Shown here piece after piece: positions 53,091 to 61,130 of a stretch of 64,000 nt of DNA. The notes under the pieces are model-generated. The model ran no database searches. It saw nothing but the letters and a program-made list of their open reading frames with translations, and was not told the origin of the DNA. How positions within the stretch are numbered: position 1 is the stretch's first letter; the number at the start of each line of letters is the position of its first letter. Origin of the DNA: Fibrobacterota bacterium (GTDB taxonomy: Bacteria > Fibrobacterota > Chitinivibrionia > Chitinivibrionales > Chitinispirillaceae); the NCBI GenBank assembly GCA_023436205.1, contig JAEZKC010000012.1, positions 1 to 64,000 of the forward strand. Direction: 5' to 3'. The position numbers and the translations under genes were made by a program.

Positions 53091-54497
53091 ATGAAAAGAG
53101 TTTTGCCATTTATGCTGATTTTCATTCTGGGGTCGGGGACGGTTCAAGCGTCGCTAGACGAGGAGCTTTTTCCCGTTCCGGCAATAATCGAAAACAATGT
53201 TCAATTCTGGCAGGAAATATACACCAAAATCTCACTTTCTCAAGGGCTGCTTCATGACCGTGATTATCCCCTCATTATTTACGACACTCTGGATATCGGG
53301 GATTTATGGGGAAGAGAGCTAGAAAGATATCTGGACAGAAATCGGGAAAAATACAAAAATCTGATAAAAGAGATAACCAGCAGGCCGGAGCACGGCCTTA
53401 ATGCAGAGCAGAAAAGGATTCTTGGGCTTTTCAAACTTTATGCCTCCAAGGAGGCTCTCAAGGGGGCGGAGGAGCGAATCCGTTTTCAGCAGGGGCAGAG
53501 GGAGCGATTTTTGGCGGGGATTGAGAGGTCGGGGGCTTATCTGGATACCATCAGATCGATTTTCAGGGAGCTTGAGATCCCGCAACTCCTCTGTTTTCTA
53601 CCTCATGTTGAGTCTTCCTTTGATTACCGGGCCTATTCCAAGGTGGGGGCTGCGGGGCTTTGGCAATTCATGCCCTATACCGCCCGGCAGTACATGAGAG
53701 TGGATTCCTACATAGATGAGAGGCGGGATCCTGTCATTTCAACCAGAGCGGCTGGGCTTTATCTTAAAAGCGCCTACAAGGTTCTGGGGAGCTGGCCGCT
53801 TGCTCTAAGCGCCTACAATCACGGACCCGCCGGGATCATGCGGGCAGTGGAGGCCACCGGTTCAAGCGATCTGGGGATTATTATCCAAAAATATGAAAGT
53901 GCCTCATTTCAGTTTGCGTCCAAAAATTTTTACAGCTGTTTTGTGGCAGCCAGCCGCATAGCGATGCGTCCGGAGTTTTTTTTTGATACGATCAGATATG
54001 AACAGAAAAAATTCTTTTTCGATATCAGGCTTGATTACAGTTTGACTGCGGGGCAGATAGCGTCGATACTGGGTATTCCTGCGGAGCAGATTGCGGAGCA
54101 CAATCCGGCGATAATGCCAGAAATATATGAAAAGGGTATGCCCATTCCGGCAGGTTACCTGCTGCATATCGAGAGCAGTCATTCGCTTCAGAAGATAAAA
54201 CTAGCCGCCCTCAGCGCACCTGACAGTCTATATAAACGCACTCCTACTTACGGGCAGAAACGCTACGTGGTAAACAGAGGGGAGACATTATCACACATTG
54301 CCAGAAAAACAGGGCTGAGTGTGGAGGAGATAAAAAATCTTAATGGAATACGGAGTTCATTTATCAGGGCGGGGGATGTGCTGAGAATATCGGTGAGGTA
54401 TGAACCGATGGGAAACGAAAAGACAAGTATTGACTATATGGAAATACTGAGGGTAAAAGAAAACGGAGAACCACAGACTTCAGATGCAACATATTGA
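53091..54497 (+). CDS. MltD-like lytic transglycosylase with LysM
   Basis: A 468-residue periplasmic or outer-membrane murein hydrolase. A signal peptide covers about 1-20. The SLT domain (about 160-290) has catalytic E174 in P-H-V-E-S-S-F, with G-L-W-Q-F-M-P-Y-T-A and A-L-S-A-Y-N-H-G-P. A LysM domain is near the C-terminus (about 396-440; Y-V-V-N-R-G-E-T-L-S-x-I-A). It may bind peptidoglycan by LysM. The start at 53091 has GGGGGAAAG upstream. It is transcribed away from the yggS group. Confidence 0.93.
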   Translation: MKRVLPFMLIFILGSGTVQASLDEELFPVPAIIENNVQFWQEIYTKISLSQGLLHDRDYPLIIYDTLDIGDLWGRELERYLDRNREKYKNLIKEITSRPEHGLNAEQKRILGLFKLYASKEALKGAEERIRFQQGQRERFLAGIERSGAYLDTIRSIFRELEIPQLLCFLPHVESSFDYRAYSKVGAAGLWQFMPYTARQYMRVDSYIDERRDPVISTRAAGLYLKSAYKVLGSWPLALSAYNHGPAGIMRAVEATGSSDLGIIIQKYESASFQFASKNFYSCFVAASRIAMRPEFFFDTIRYEQKKFFFDIRLDYSLTAGQIASILGIPAEQIAEHNPAIMPEIYEKGMPIPAGYLLHIESSHSLQKIKLAALSAPDSLYKRTPTYGQKRYVVNRGETLSHIARKTGLSVEEIKNLNGIRSSFIRAGDVLRISVRYEPMGNEKTSIDYMEILRVKENGEPQTSDATY

Positions 54498-54987
54498 GTT
54501 AACCTCGTCTTTACAATACCACAACTTGATCTATGCATAAAAAAGCGCCTGTTTAAATAGAAAAGCACACAAAAAGCCCTTAATTGCAGGGAAGAACTGC
54601 ATTTGCACCAATGAATTACACACCGGAGGGGCAGACAGGAAAAAAATATTTGACATTTTACATTTGAGCTGTATAATCTCAAATGTAGCTGCGAGAGTCT
54701 TCACCGGAAAAAAAAGATTAAAGCGGTTACAAGGAAAGGCCGATAAAAAAAATGCAGTGCAGGTAACCCTGCAGAAGCGGGGCGGGCAGGAAAACTCGCT
54801 TCGGAATTTAATCGTTTAAGTAATTATTGTACTTAAGTTGACAAAAGGGATTTTGTCAGGACTATTTAAACCAGGGGGCTACAAGGAGGTACTCTATCGG
54901 AACCAAACAAAAACAGGCACCAGGACACATTCAGCAAAATGGAAAAATTTAAAACAGAAGAAGAACAATCAAGAAAAGGAAAAAATC
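54498..54987 (+). promoter_or_regulatory. Pilus operon promoter region and long leader
   Basis: The gap contains no gene. After a sigma-70 promoter (54650-54677), about 300 nt of leader precede the pilin start. The leader holds three hairpins: TGCAGG-TAAC-CCTGCA (54758-54773), TTAAGTA/TACTTAA (54816-54836) and TGACAAAA/TTTTGTCA (54839-54858). A strong AAGGAGG at about 54882 is not followed by a start codon. I could not match it to a known riboswitch class. Confidence 0.6.
54650..54685 (+). promoter_or_regulatory. Pilus operon promoter with palindromic operator
   Basis: TTGACA (54650-54655) and TATAAT (54672-54677) are perfect consensus hexamers 16 nt apart. CATTTGAG (54661-54668) and CTCAAATG (54678-54685) form a perfect 8-bp inverted repeat placed symmetrically about the -10, a good site for a dimeric repressor. 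Without the repressor the promoter should be very strong. Confidence 0.75.
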
Positions 54988-55497
54988 ATGAATTTCAAGA
55001 AAATCTCCGCAACATGTGCAGCAGTCGCCGTTCTCGCAGGGTCAGCTTTTTCAGGTCAACTTCTTACTGGTGGAAACATACCTCTGATCAATAACATCGT
55101 GGGTATCGGTCTGCTCACTTTGGACTTCAGCTCCCCTGGAGACGACGCTACAATTGCCCGTTTCATTATCAACAACAACTCCACCAGCTATGACGTAGCC
55201 TGGTCATTTGCCAATGGCGCAGAATTCCAGAACCCTGCCGGTGTTGCCATTGCCATGACAGCTCTGCAGCTCGATCCCAGTGGTGCCGGTACACCAGGTG
55301 CTGGTATTACCGAGCTTGCCAATGAGGACATTCTTGCAGCAGCTCAGGGTGCAGGTTATACTTGGGACCCAGCCGACCAGACGAAAGCAACAATTAACTA
55401 TGAACTTCTCATGCTTGCTGACTGGGCTGACCCTTCAGATTATTTGGCAGGACTTTATACCGAGACTATCACTTTCAGCATTACTGCTACCATGTAA
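54988..55497 (+). CDS. Major pilin-like secreted subunit
   Basis: A 169-residue exported protein. Signal peptide about 1-22 (A-V-L-A-G-S-A-F-S-G). The mature part is beta-rich, without cysteines, and ends in Y-T-E-T-I-T-F-S-I-T-A-T-M, an alternating strand as in chaperone-usher pilins and SCPU proteins. It is a paralogue of the next gene, sharing L-A-D-W-A-D-P-x8-G-L-Y-x-E-x-I-T-F. The ATG at 54988 has AAAAGGA 7 nt upstream; the upstream in-frame TTG at 54838 is leader. First gene of the operon and followed by a terminator, which suggests it is the major subunit. Confidence 0.7.
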   Translation: MNFKKISATCAAVAVLAGSAFSGQLLTGGNIPLINNIVGIGLLTLDFSSPGDDATIARFIINNNSTSYDVAWSFANGAEFQNPAGVAIAMTALQLDPSGAGTPGAGITELANEDILAAAQGAGYTWDPADQTKATINYELLMLADWADPSDYLAGLYTETITFSITATM

Positions 55498-55521
55498 TAG
55501 AAATCGGATTAGAATCTGTGC

Positions 55522-55551
55522 AGGGAGGGCTTTCGGTCCTCCCTTTTTATT
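55522..55551 (+). terminator. Intrinsic terminator between the two pilin genes
   Basis: AGGGAGG and CCTCCCT form a 7-bp stem round a 9-nt loop, followed by TTTTAT. It lies 25 bases past the first pilin stop. Partial read-through would give excess major pilin over the secretion genes. Confidence 0.8.
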
Positions 55552-55724
55552 TTAAGGAGGGAAAACTTCATAAGTTCCTGCAGTATAAAAAGATAGCATG
55601 TACAGGAAATGCACTAAATCCTTGTCGACCGTGAAAAATGATCATATACTTATAATTCCCGATTTTGATGCTGCGGGACTACCCGAAAACAGTTCGTTTC
55701 AGTTCTAGAATAGATAGCGAATAA

Positions 55725-56225
55725 ATGATCAAAAAACTTCTATTTACCAGCATACTTTGTTTTCTAAGCCTTTTTTCTCGAACGGGGGCACTCTCTCCAC
55801 CGGACCCTCTCATAAACACGATTCAGGGTCAAGGTCTGATCGGGCTCAATTTTGGTCAGCCCGGAACAGGTGAGCAGATAGCTTATTTCATAGTGAACAG
55901 TAACTCGGCAACCGGCTTCGAAGTGAAGATCAGCCTCACCAACCGAGGCAAGTTCATCGCCGGTACGAGTGAAATCCCCATGACCTCTTTAGTACTGGAC
56001 AAAGTAAGCGGAACGCTTGGAGCTGGACTGACCGAACCTGTCAATCTGGATGTGCTGGCAGTTGTTTCGGGCGGAGGAGAGTTTTCATGGAATCCGGGGA
56101 ATTCTCCAACTACAGAAACTGTCAATTACATAGTTGAGCTGAAAGCAGACTGGGCCGATCCACATGGAAAACTGGCTGGCTTGTACCTGGAAAACATCAC
56201 TTTCACCATTAGTGTAAACTTGTAA
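55725..56225 (+). CDS. Second pilin-like secreted subunit
   Basis: A 166-residue exported paralogue of the first pilin (about one third identical by eye). Signal peptide about 1-22. It shares D-P-L-I-N-x-I-x-G-x-G-L, the A-x-F-I-V-N-x-N-S stretch, K-A-D-W-A-D-P and the end L-E-N-I-T-F-T-I-S-V. No cysteines. It could be a minor or tip subunit. The start codon lacks a strong ribosome site. Confidence 0.68.
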   Translation: MIKKLLFTSILCFLSLFSRTGALSPPDPLINTIQGQGLIGLNFGQPGTGEQIAYFIVNSNSATGFEVKISLTNRGKFIAGTSEIPMTSLVLDKVSGTLGAGLTEPVNLDVLAVVSGGGEFSWNPGNSPTTETVNYIVELKADWADPHGKLAGLYLENITFTISVNL

Positions 56226-56268
56226 ATCATCTCATTTTTAATAACGTTTTTTCAGTCGGAGCACAAAT

Positions 56269-57075
56269 ATGAACATCATGAGAAAGACATCAATACTTTC
56301 GTGCATAGCAGTTGCGGTCCTCGGATTGGCATCACACAGCTATGCTGGCTACTCGCTAAATCCGATGATCACGATCCTTGATCTCTCAAAAAAACAGACC
56401 AGTGCGGAAGTAATCATACAATTCGAAGGTGATATAAAAGCACCTACTGCAGTGGAATTAAAAGTGATGGGCAGGGAAATTAGTCTGGACGGGGCCAAGG
56501 TAGAGTATCTGGATGATAATTCAGCTAATAATTTCATGATTTATCCTGCACAAATTGTCCTCATGCCCGGTGAAAAGCAGAGAGTTCAGGTTAAGTGGGT
56601 TGGTGATTCACTGCCCCTTAAAGAAACCGCGTACGCACTTATTGCTGAAGAAGCCCCCATAAAAATTGGAGATGAGGACGATGTACGGACAAAAGCAGAG
56701 GCCCGGTTAATTGTCCGTACCCGTTATGAGGGTATAATCGTTTTGCGACCTGCGGGTATCAGACCATCCATAAAAATAGAATCCGCAGGCCACAAGCCTG
56801 ATTCATTGGGAAACCCCCTTCTTAGGCTGATGCTGAGCAACACCGGTTCTGCTTTACAGAATTTAAAGGGAATGCAGCTGCGAATCGTGGCAGTGAATAA
56901 AAACGGCTCTCTGGCGGCTGGCAAATCAGTAACCTACTCGCCGGATTTAACAAAAGCGCAAACGAAACACAGCATATTCGCCGGGAATAAACGCGTAATC
57001 GACATTCCCTGGCCGAAGGAGATACCAGTCGGCCCGGTTCGGGTAACAGTCGATTTTCCTAAAGTCGATCAGTGA
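56269..57075 (+). CDS. PapD-like periplasmic pilus chaperone
   Basis: A 268-residue exported chaperone. Signal peptide about 1-27 (ends S-Y-A-G). The first immunoglobulin-like domain has Y-P-A-Q-I-V-L-M-P-G-E-K-Q-R-V-Q-V-K-W, the G1-strand region that donates a strand to pilins. The length is slightly above the usual 230-250. It precedes the usher, as in known operons. GGAG lies 7 nt before the ATG. Confidence 0.83.
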   Translation: MNIMRKTSILSCIAVAVLGLASHSYAGYSLNPMITILDLSKKQTSAEVIIQFEGDIKAPTAVELKVMGREISLDGAKVEYLDDNSANNFMIYPAQIVLMPGEKQRVQVKWVGDSLPLKETAYALIAEEAPIKIGDEDDVRTKAEARLIVRTRYEGIIVLRPAGIRPSIKIESAGHKPDSLGNPLLRLMLSNTGSALQNLKGMQLRIVAVNKNGSLAAGKSVTYSPDLTKAQTKHSIFAGNKRVIDIPWPKEIPVGPVRVTVDFPKVDQ

Positions 57076-57141
57076 TCAGAGGTGAGTGAGAATCAACTCG
57101 ACAATTATCTGCGGGCGGCACGTTAAACAGAAATAATACAG

Positions 57142-60100
57142 ATGATTAATAATCGCAACAGTTTCCTACTATGGAAAGGATGCCTTTCGGGCGTCCTGTT
57201 GCTTTTTATTATCACCTTTCCAAAGTACCTCAGTGCACAAGACACTTTGCTGCAGCTTGCTGTGGCCAATCCGTCAACTCCGGAAATTGAATCCAGCAAA
57301 TCGATGCTTGAACAGAAACTCTCCGCCAGATCTCGCGAGCAATTATACCGGGAAATTTTCGGAGTTTCTCCACCAAAACTTCCGCAGCAAATTGAAGCTT
57401 CCCTGACTGTAAATGAGAGAGTTGATGGCAGAATAGAGGTGGTATTTTCAGAAGACCGTTCTGATTTCACTATTCCTTCTGCACCTGTCATAAACATGAT
57501 TTCCGAAATGATGGAACCAAATCAGGTTCAACTTGTGAGGAACAAAATAGATGGATCAGGAAAGATTTCCCAGATAAGCCTGAACACGCTGGGACTGAAA
57601 ACCACGTTTGATTCACAGGATTATCTTGTTCACATTTTCATACCACCTGAAAAATTAAGTAAACAGATTCATAATTTAAAAGGTTTTTCCGAAGATCCTT
57701 ATATTACAGAAACCATAAAGCCCCATTCGTTATCCGCATATCTCAATTTTAATCTTAAACAGCAATTTAAATACATGCAAAATTTGATAGAGGACTCTAC
57801 TAATATCTATTCCAGACATATAGAACTGATAAACGAGCGGTTTCGTCAACCCCTCTATGTTACAATTGATGGAGCTGTGAACATAAAAGGTACGGTACTT
57901 GAGGGCAGTGCCTTTCACGATGAAAGCAGCAGTAGAATCCTGCATAGAAAAGACACTCGACTTGTTTATGACAGACCAAAGGAGGCGCTGCGTTTTACTG
58001 CCGGCGACCTGCGCAACAGAGCTTCTGGCTATCTCCCTTTTATTCAATTAGGTGGATTGAGTTTAGCTAAAGATTACTCCCTCAAGCCTCATGTCAGGAG
58101 CTACCCGGTAAGCGAAAAGGAATTTTTCCTCAGTGATCCTGCAGAAGTTGAGGTATGGGTCAACAATGTCATGGTTAAGAAAATGATTCTGGAACCTGGT
58201 ACACATGATATCCGGGGTTTCCCTTTTGCAACAGGAAGCAACTTCGTAAGGATCGAAATTCGAGATTTCGCCGGAAACTCTGAAACACTTGAATTCACCT
58301 ATATTTATGAACCGACACTGATGGCAAAAGGCATTTCCCAATATTCCTATAATTTGGGATTTCCCGCCAAAGTCGCAAAGCAGAGCATAACTTATGATAC
58401 TGAGAGGCCCTCTTTTGCAATGGATTACAAAAGAGGGATCACTGATAATTTCACATTCGATTTGTACGGACACCTGTTCACAAAAAGAGGTATAGCAGGT
58501 ACCGAGGCACTTTTCGCATTGCCGTTTGGCAATCTCCAAATCGCATGTGCGGGCAGTTACGACAGTCTGGCGGGAATAGATTTTGCCGCCCGTGCAGGTT
58601 TCTTTTACCGTTCGAAAGTTTCCTACTCTAAAGAACACAGTAACTCACCAAGGCGTACAAATCCCATTATATGGAACACTCAAGCAGAATACATTGGCAG
58701 CAACTTTCTAAAAAGCCTGCAGGACACAGTTCTTCTCTATAAGGAGAGAGCGAAATTCACAACAGATCTAACTCTTCCCTTGCCAGAACAGTTTAATATA
58801 GGCCTACTTGGCAAGTATCACCTCCGAAAGGATACTTCAGACCTGTTTGAAGTCGGTGTACGATTTCAGAAGACATGGCTGAAATCACTTCGAACGGGAG
58901 TAAGTTTCAATTATTCATCTGATTTAAAGACAAACCGCGCAAATCCTGCAGTGACCGCCTATGCTCAATGGTCAATCATTTCAGGTCCGAATAGTTTTTC
59001 TTTAAGTGAACGGGTCACCAGACAACCCCCTCCACCTTTGGATACATTCGGCATGCCCAGTTTGGCATCAGATCGTCAATGGGGATTTAACACTGATGTT
59101 CAGTGGGATTATATTGATATGAATGCCCGTCCGGAAAAAATGGGTGCTGGTGCAGCAGCAAGAATCGGCCCTGACTACAGCGATTACAATGGATATTTAA
59201 GCTACAGCGGAAACAGAGGCAGTATAGAATTCAATCAGAACCTGGCAGAGCCCGGTTTTGCCAGAGGATATTTCCTTCAGCATAGAAGTGATTTCAATAT
59301 TAAGACTGCGCTTGTTTATGTTGATAAAACAGTATCTCTTTCCCGACCTGTCTATGGTGGTTTCGCAATGGCCAAGGGTGTTAAAAACCTTAATGGCAGC
59401 ACCATCAGAATTAATCCCAATGATATGGGATACGATGCGACCTCAAGCTGGTTTGGTCCGGCAGTTTTACCATTACCCTCTCAATATCAACTGGAAAAAA
59501 TTCATCTCGCTCCACTTAATTCATCTGTGGCAACCATCAGCGAACAGTTGGATTATAAACTTTTTCCGCAATATAAAAGTGGATTTCTCCTTACCTTGGG
59601 CACAGATAAAACCATTCTGGTCATAGGAACGCTTCTCGACAATGACGGGAACCCTTTCGGTCACCAATCGATAATGATTACAGCACAGAATGACAAGGGA
59701 TCCGCGCCCACAAAAACCTTCACCAACCAGGCCGGAAAATTCCAGTTTCTGGGCAAAAGCGGACAGACCTATGAGATCAGACCCGACGGAAATGATGAGG
59801 CGGAACCGGCACTGGTTAAAATTCCCAAAAGTAAGGACGATTATTTCCGCGCAGGCGAACTCACCATTGGTGAAAAACCGGCTCCGGACAGCCTGCCTGT
59901 CAGCTTGGATTCATTGGATACCGTTACTGATTCAAGCGTGTCTGAAATCAGCAGCCCCGCCGTTGTCCCCTTTACCGATGAACCGGATACCACTACAGAG
60001 CAACTTCGGGTGATTACATTTGTCGATACTACAGATTCGGTTTCGGAAGAATTCAAGGATGAGGAATATGCAAAGGACCTTGTAGATCCGGGCATGAGAC

Positions 60101-60702
60101 GCTCTTACGTGATCGGGGTTCTAAAAGGCCCAAAGGAAAAACTGTCACATACAGCCTTCGAAGTAACTGCGATGAATGACTCCACCATGGAACCCATTCA
60201 ATCCGTTACTGATGAAAAGGGCAATTTCCGGATCATTCTCACACAGGCCACTCAGTACAAGGTAAACACGGTTCTGTCCCGAAACGGCGACACCGTCACA
60301 TTGGGAAGCGCCACTTTTGGGCTTGCCGACACCTGCATGGGGTTCCATCACTGGTTGGGAACAATAACCCTTTCAGCTCAAAAGGAAGTTACCGGTGAAA
60401 ACAGAACATCTCTAAACACAGACAGTCTGATTTTACTTACCGGCACCGCCACAGATCAGAACGGTAAAATCCTGAGCTACACCCCCATCACCGTTTCATC
60501 TCTGGATGAGACAAGGAGAACATTTACCGATAAAAACGGCACATTCCAAATGGTTTTCGGGGAAAGTGGCCGCTACATGGTTCTCATCACCGGTTCCAGC
60601 GTGGATAACGGGACCATGATCACCATTCCGGAAAACACCCGGGGGCTATTTGATATCGGGAAATTAAAGCTTGAGAAAGCGGAGCTGGAAATTGAAAGGT
60701 GA
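57142..60702 (+). CDS. Chaperone-usher outer membrane usher with C-terminal extension
   Basis: A 1,186-residue outer membrane usher. After a signal peptide (about 1-34) comes an N-terminal domain, then a barrel. Usher motifs: R-F-T-A-G-D-L-R-N-R (about 293-302), a plug-like V-E-V-W-V-N-N-V-M-V-K-K-M-I-L-E-P-G (about 335-352) and G-I-S-Q-Y-S-Y-N-L-G (about 396-405), and a C-terminal S-R-P-V-Y-G-G-F-A segment near 735. Then V-I-G-T-L-L-D-N-D-G-N-P-F-G (about 833) starts a chain of three carboxypeptidase-regulatory-like repeats (about 833-900, 990-1080, 1107-1180) with Asp/Ser/Thr-rich linkers. Most ushers end near 800-850; this extension is unusual. It probably faces the periplasm or the surface; its role is unknown. 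Confidence 0.87.
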   Translation: MINNRNSFLLWKGCLSGVLLLFIITFPKYLSAQDTLLQLAVANPSTPEIESSKSMLEQKLSARSREQLYREIFGVSPPKLPQQIEASLTVNERVDGRIEVVFSEDRSDFTIPSAPVINMISEMMEPNQVQLVRNKIDGSGKISQISLNTLGLKTTFDSQDYLVHIFIPPEKLSKQIHNLKGFSEDPYITETIKPHSLSAYLNFNLKQQFKYMQNLIEDSTNIYSRHIELINERFRQPLYVTIDGAVNIKGTVLEGSAFHDESSSRILHRKDTRLVYDRPKEALRFTAGDLRNRASGYLPFIQLGGLSLAKDYSLKPHVRSYPVSEKEFFLSDPAEVEVWVNNVMVKKMILEPGTHDIRGFPFATGSNFVRIEIRDFAGNSETLEFTYIYEPTLMAKGISQYSYNLGFPAKVAKQSITYDTERPSFAMDYKRGITDNFTFDLYGHLFTKRGIAGTEALFALPFGNLQIACAGSYDSLAGIDFAARAGFFYRSKVSYSKEHSNSPRRTNPIIWNTQAEYIGSNFLKSLQDTVLLYKERAKFTTDLTLPLPEQFNIGLLGKYHLRKDTSDLFEVGVRFQKTWLKSLRTGVSFNYSSDLKTNRANPAVTAYAQWSIISGPNSFSLSERVTRQPPPPLDTFGMPSLASDRQWGFNTDVQWDYIDMNARPEKMGAGAAARIGPDYSDYNGYLSYSGNRGSIEFNQNLAEPGFARGYFLQHRSDFNIKTALVYVDKTVSLSRPVYGGFAMAKGVKNLNGSTIRINPNDMGYDATSSWFGPAVLPLPSQYQLEKIHLAPLNSSVATISEQLDYKLFPQYKSGFLLTLGTDKTILVIGTLLDNDGNPFGHQSIMITAQNDKGSAPTKTFTNQAGKFQFLGKSGQTYEIRPDGNDEAEPALVKIPKSKDDYFRAGELTIGEKPAPDSLPVSLDSLDTVTDSSVSEISSPAVVPFTDEPDTTTEQLRVITFVDTTDSVSEEFKDEEYAKDLVDPGMRRSYVIGVLKGPKEKLSHTAFEVTAMNDSTMEPIQSVTDEKGNFRIILTQATQYKVNTVLSRNGDTVTLGSATFGLADTCMGFHHWLGTITLSAQKEVTGENRTSLNTDSLILLTGTATDQNGKILSYTPITVSSLDETRRTFTDKNGTFQMVFGESGRYMVLITGSSVDNGTMITIPENTRGLFDIGKLKLEKAELEIER

Positions 60703-60710
60703 ATTGATTA

Positions 60711-60745
60711 AAAAAAAGCCGGAATTCACAAATGACAACTTGTAA
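60711..60745 (-). terminator. Terminator of the flagellar fliD-fliT unit (also usable by the usher)
   Basis: AAGCCGGA (60716-60723) and TCCGGCTT (60738-60745) pair, and the minus strand has TTTTTTT after the stem. It is 23 bases past the end of the FliT-like gene and 8 past the usher stop, so it can serve both converging units, with a proper T-run only for the minus strand. Confidence 0.8.
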
Positions 60746-60768
60746 ACTCCGGCTTGGAGATTCTGACT

Positions 60769-61128
60769 TCAGCTTTTCAGATCAAAAACAGCACCCCGAA
60801 AGCCGATCGGATTCTGATACTGCGTAGTGGCCTTTTTCCCGTTTTCAAGTTCCATGATACGATATCTGATTTCACCCATTTTTCCAGAGCACTGCTTCAT
60901 GGATTGAGAGAGGAGTTTTTTATTTTCCTTGTCAATAATATGAATCTGCTTCACCAGTTTTTGACCTGCAGTTTCTGATGAATCGAATTTTCCATAACCA
61001 TAAGAACTGATAAGACCAGCCCTTTTCTCAAGCGCATTGAGAACGATATCCATATCGCCTGTTTTGAGACCACTGTTTATGAAAACTGTACACTCAAGAA
61101 TTGCCTCGAGGTGTTCTTGCCTGTCCAT
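60769..61128 (-). CDS. FliT/FlgN-like flagellar chaperone
   Basis: A 119-residue helical cytoplasmic protein directly downstream (2 nt) of fliD, where many flagellated bacteria have fliS/fliT. The helical pattern with heptads fits FliT or FlgN chaperones, but no clear signature motif is visible. The assignment rests mainly on position and size. Confidence 0.55.
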   Translation of the reverse strand: MDRQEHLEAILECTVFINSGLKTGDMDIVLNALEKRAGLISSYGYGKFDSSETAGQKLVKQIHIIDKENKKLLSQSMKQCSGKMGEIRYRIMELENGKKATTQYQNPIGFRGAVFDLKS

Positions 61129-61130
61129 TA

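Noticed and set aside
54686..54837. Possible c-di-GMP-I (GEMM) or other known riboswitch in the pilin leader
   Set aside because: The conserved core segments of GEMM and TPP classes are not found; only generic hairpins are seen, so it is reported as an unclassified leader.
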